A stretch of 14,520 nucleotides of DNA. Origin: an uncultured Clostridia bacterium (GTDB lineage Bacteria > Bacillota > Clostridia > Lachnospirales > Lachnospiraceae). This document shows positions 13,528 to 14,520 of this stretch, piece after piece. Where the stretch lies: the NCBI GenBank assembly GCA_947304065.1, contig CAMZAI010000051.1, positions 1 through 14,520 of the forward strand, read 5' to 3'. Position 1 is the first letter of the stretch. Every line of letters begins with the position of its first letter. Under the pieces are notes generated by a model. It ran no database searches. It saw only the letters and a program-made list of their open reading frames with translations, and was not told where the DNA came from. The translations under genes were made by a program, and so were the position numbers.

Positions 13528-13715
13528 TTGATTTTCCTCCTATCTTATTTTTGGGAGGCGATAAAAAATCGACTCCCCTGCCTGAACAGGAGAGCCGTAT
13601 AAGTCATATTAATAAACAGATACATTCTCATCCTCGGCGGGCGATCCTTACGGATTCTTACACGCTTTTAAGCGCACCAGCTGTCTTCGGGCAACAGTTG
13701 TGTGTCATCACAACC
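13528..13715 (-). promoter_or_regulatory. L10 leader (rplJ autoregulatory 5' UTR)
   Basis: The leader of about 188 nt begins at the predicted start point and ends at the rplJ ribosome binding site. In the minus-strand RNA a GUUGUG/CACAAC hairpin near the 5' end is followed by small hairpins CGCUU-AA-AAGCG and AUCC-GUAA-GGAU. Next comes the CGCCCGCCGAGGAUGAGAAUG segment typical of L10 leaders, which mimics the 23S rRNA site of L10. A terminator hairpin lies at the 3' end. The family assignment (Rfam-type L10 leader) is by recognition of position and motif. Confidence 0.85.
13563..13596 (-). terminator. Attenuator in the rplJ leader
   Basis: In the minus-strand RNA, GGCUCUCCUG pairs with CAGGGGAGUC (10 bp including two G-U pairs; DNA 13571-13596) around UUCAGG. 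It is followed by GAUUUUUUA, a run of six U. It lies 36 bases before the rplJ start codon. It fits the known L10-mediated attenuation of rplJL in Firmicutes. Confidence 0.88.
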
Positions 13716-13721
13716 TTGCAT

Positions 13722-13750
13722 ATATTATCATGCATGTATCATGTTGTCAA
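13722..13750 (-). promoter_or_regulatory. Predicted rplJL promoter
   Basis: On the minus strand a perfect TTGACA (13750-13745) lies 17 bases before TAATAT (13727-13722), and TGA directly before the -10 makes it an extended -10 site. The start point near 13715 gives the full L10 leader. It lies in the short gap behind the upstream membrane protein gene, so rplJL does not depend on read-through. Confidence 0.82.
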
Positions 13751-13773
13751 CAAATTTTTTAAAAGATTTTCCC

Positions 13774-14520
13774 TCAGGCCGCTTTTTGCTTTCTTTTCCC
13801 TATCACGGCGTCCGCCGTCCTGATCACCGCGACACCGAACAGCAGCCAGAATACCGGGTTCACCGTAACGCAGCTGTCGTTGATAATGCCCGTGATCATG
13901 AAACCGGTGCAGGCTCCGAAAAGTCCCGCGTCAAAATGTCCGAGTTCCTTATTTAAAGCCATCGCGATAAAACGCAGGAGCACGAATACAAAGAGCGCGA
14001 GCATTGAGAGCAAATAGGGCAGGCCGTTCGAGACAAAGGACTGGATGTACCAGTTATGCGGCCTGTCGATGATGTATTTTGTCGAGCCGTTCGTATTGAG
14101 AAGGCCGACCATTTCGTTCTGGACGAAGTTGAATGTGAAATTGCCGCAGCCCTTTCCGGCGAGCAGGCATTCCGCCATCACAGGCAGCGACTGTATCCAG
14201 ATGTAGCCTCGCCCCGTACCGAAGCCGTAGAATCTCTCAAGACCGGTCACCTTCGGCTGGGGTATCGAATCCTCGTGTTTCTCGCCATGGTCAAACGTCT
14301 TAAATACGTCTCCCGACAGCGAGAACTGCGCGGGCCCGTCATATCGTAAACATATATATACCATCCGCCCCTCGGTGGCAACGGTTATCATGTCGAACCG
14401 TGCGTCTGCCGGCGCAACGCCTTCAAGATGTAGGTCCACTCGGTTGTGGGCATAGCGCGAATACTGCGTATCAAGCGGAGTCCCTGCGTAATCCAGAAAG
14501 CGTATGCTGCCGACCATATC
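13774..14520 (-). CDS. O-antigen ligase/polymerase-like membrane protein, 5' end outside window
   Basis: The frame is open to the window edge, so only the last 248 residues are seen. A predicted extracytoplasmic stretch of about 95 residues precedes FGTGRGYIW, then AECLLAGKGCGNF and RPHNWYIQSFVSNGLPYLL. These match the order of conserved features in the O-antigen ligase (Wzy_C) family: a GR-IW segment, a G-G-G-F segment and the HN-YL motif before a helix. Hydrophobic segments at the C-terminus form about three membrane helices, ending in basic KRKQKAA. In Gram-positive bacteria such proteins usually polymerise or attach surface polysaccharide; the exact role is not visible. It sits directly upstream of the rplJ promoter, and I see no convincing terminator after its stop. 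Confidence 0.8.
   Translation of the reverse strand, partial: DMVGSIRFLDYAGTPLDTQYSRYAHNRVDLHLEGVAPADARFDMITVATEGRMVYICLRYDGPAQFSLSGDVFKTFDHGEKHEDSIPQPKVTGLERFYGFGTGRGYIWIQSLPVMAECLLAGKGCGNFTFNFVQNEMVGLLNTNGSTKYIIDRPHNWYIQSFVSNGLPYLLSMLALFVFVLLRFIAMALNKELGHFDAGLFGACTGFMITGIINDSCVTVNPVFWLLFGVAVIRTADAVIGKRKQKAA

Overview
The window looks like a chromosomal piece of a Gram-positive anaerobe in Clostridia, most likely Lachnospiraceae. This rests on the close family look of RpoB and RpoC, a Firmicutes-type L10 leader with a terminator before rplJ, strong AGGAGG-type ribosome binding sites, and an LPKTG sortase-sorted surface protein. The placement is by recognition, not by search. Every gene I can support lies on the minus strand, so transcription runs from high to low coordinates.

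In transcription order: (1) 14520-13774, the 3' part of an O-antigen ligase/polymerase-like membrane protein. (2) A consensus promoter, the L10 leader with its attenuator, rplJ (L10) and rplL (L7/L12), closed by a strong intrinsic terminator near 12565-12594. (3) A separate unit starting at a predicted promoter near 12532-12561: a 151-residue protein of unknown function, a cluster of palindromes, a PilT-type ATPase, a secreted LPKTG-anchored tyrosine phosphatase-like protein and a MATE exporter, ending at a hairpin at 8112-8139. (4) A near-consensus promoter, a leader of about 190 nt, then rpoB and rpoC, followed by a 14-bp hairpin. (5) A predicted promoter at the left edge for a gene beyond the window.

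The main architectural point is that the usual rplKA-rplJL-rpoBC block is split in two places. A surface polysaccharide-type gene sits where rplKA would be, and about 4.7 kb of envelope-related genes separate rplL from rpoB. Terminators and new promoters at the junctions suggest that stalk proteins, the envelope genes and RNA polymerase subunits are transcribed separately here.

The most notable items are the phosphatase with an N-terminal domain resembling the C-terminal barrel of SAM hydroxide adenosyltransferases, the palindrome cluster before pilT, and the long acidic, aromatic-rich tails on both RpoB and RpoC. I found no CRISPR array, tRNA, rRNA, insertion sequence or evident defence system, and no gene-free stretch longer than 300 bases.
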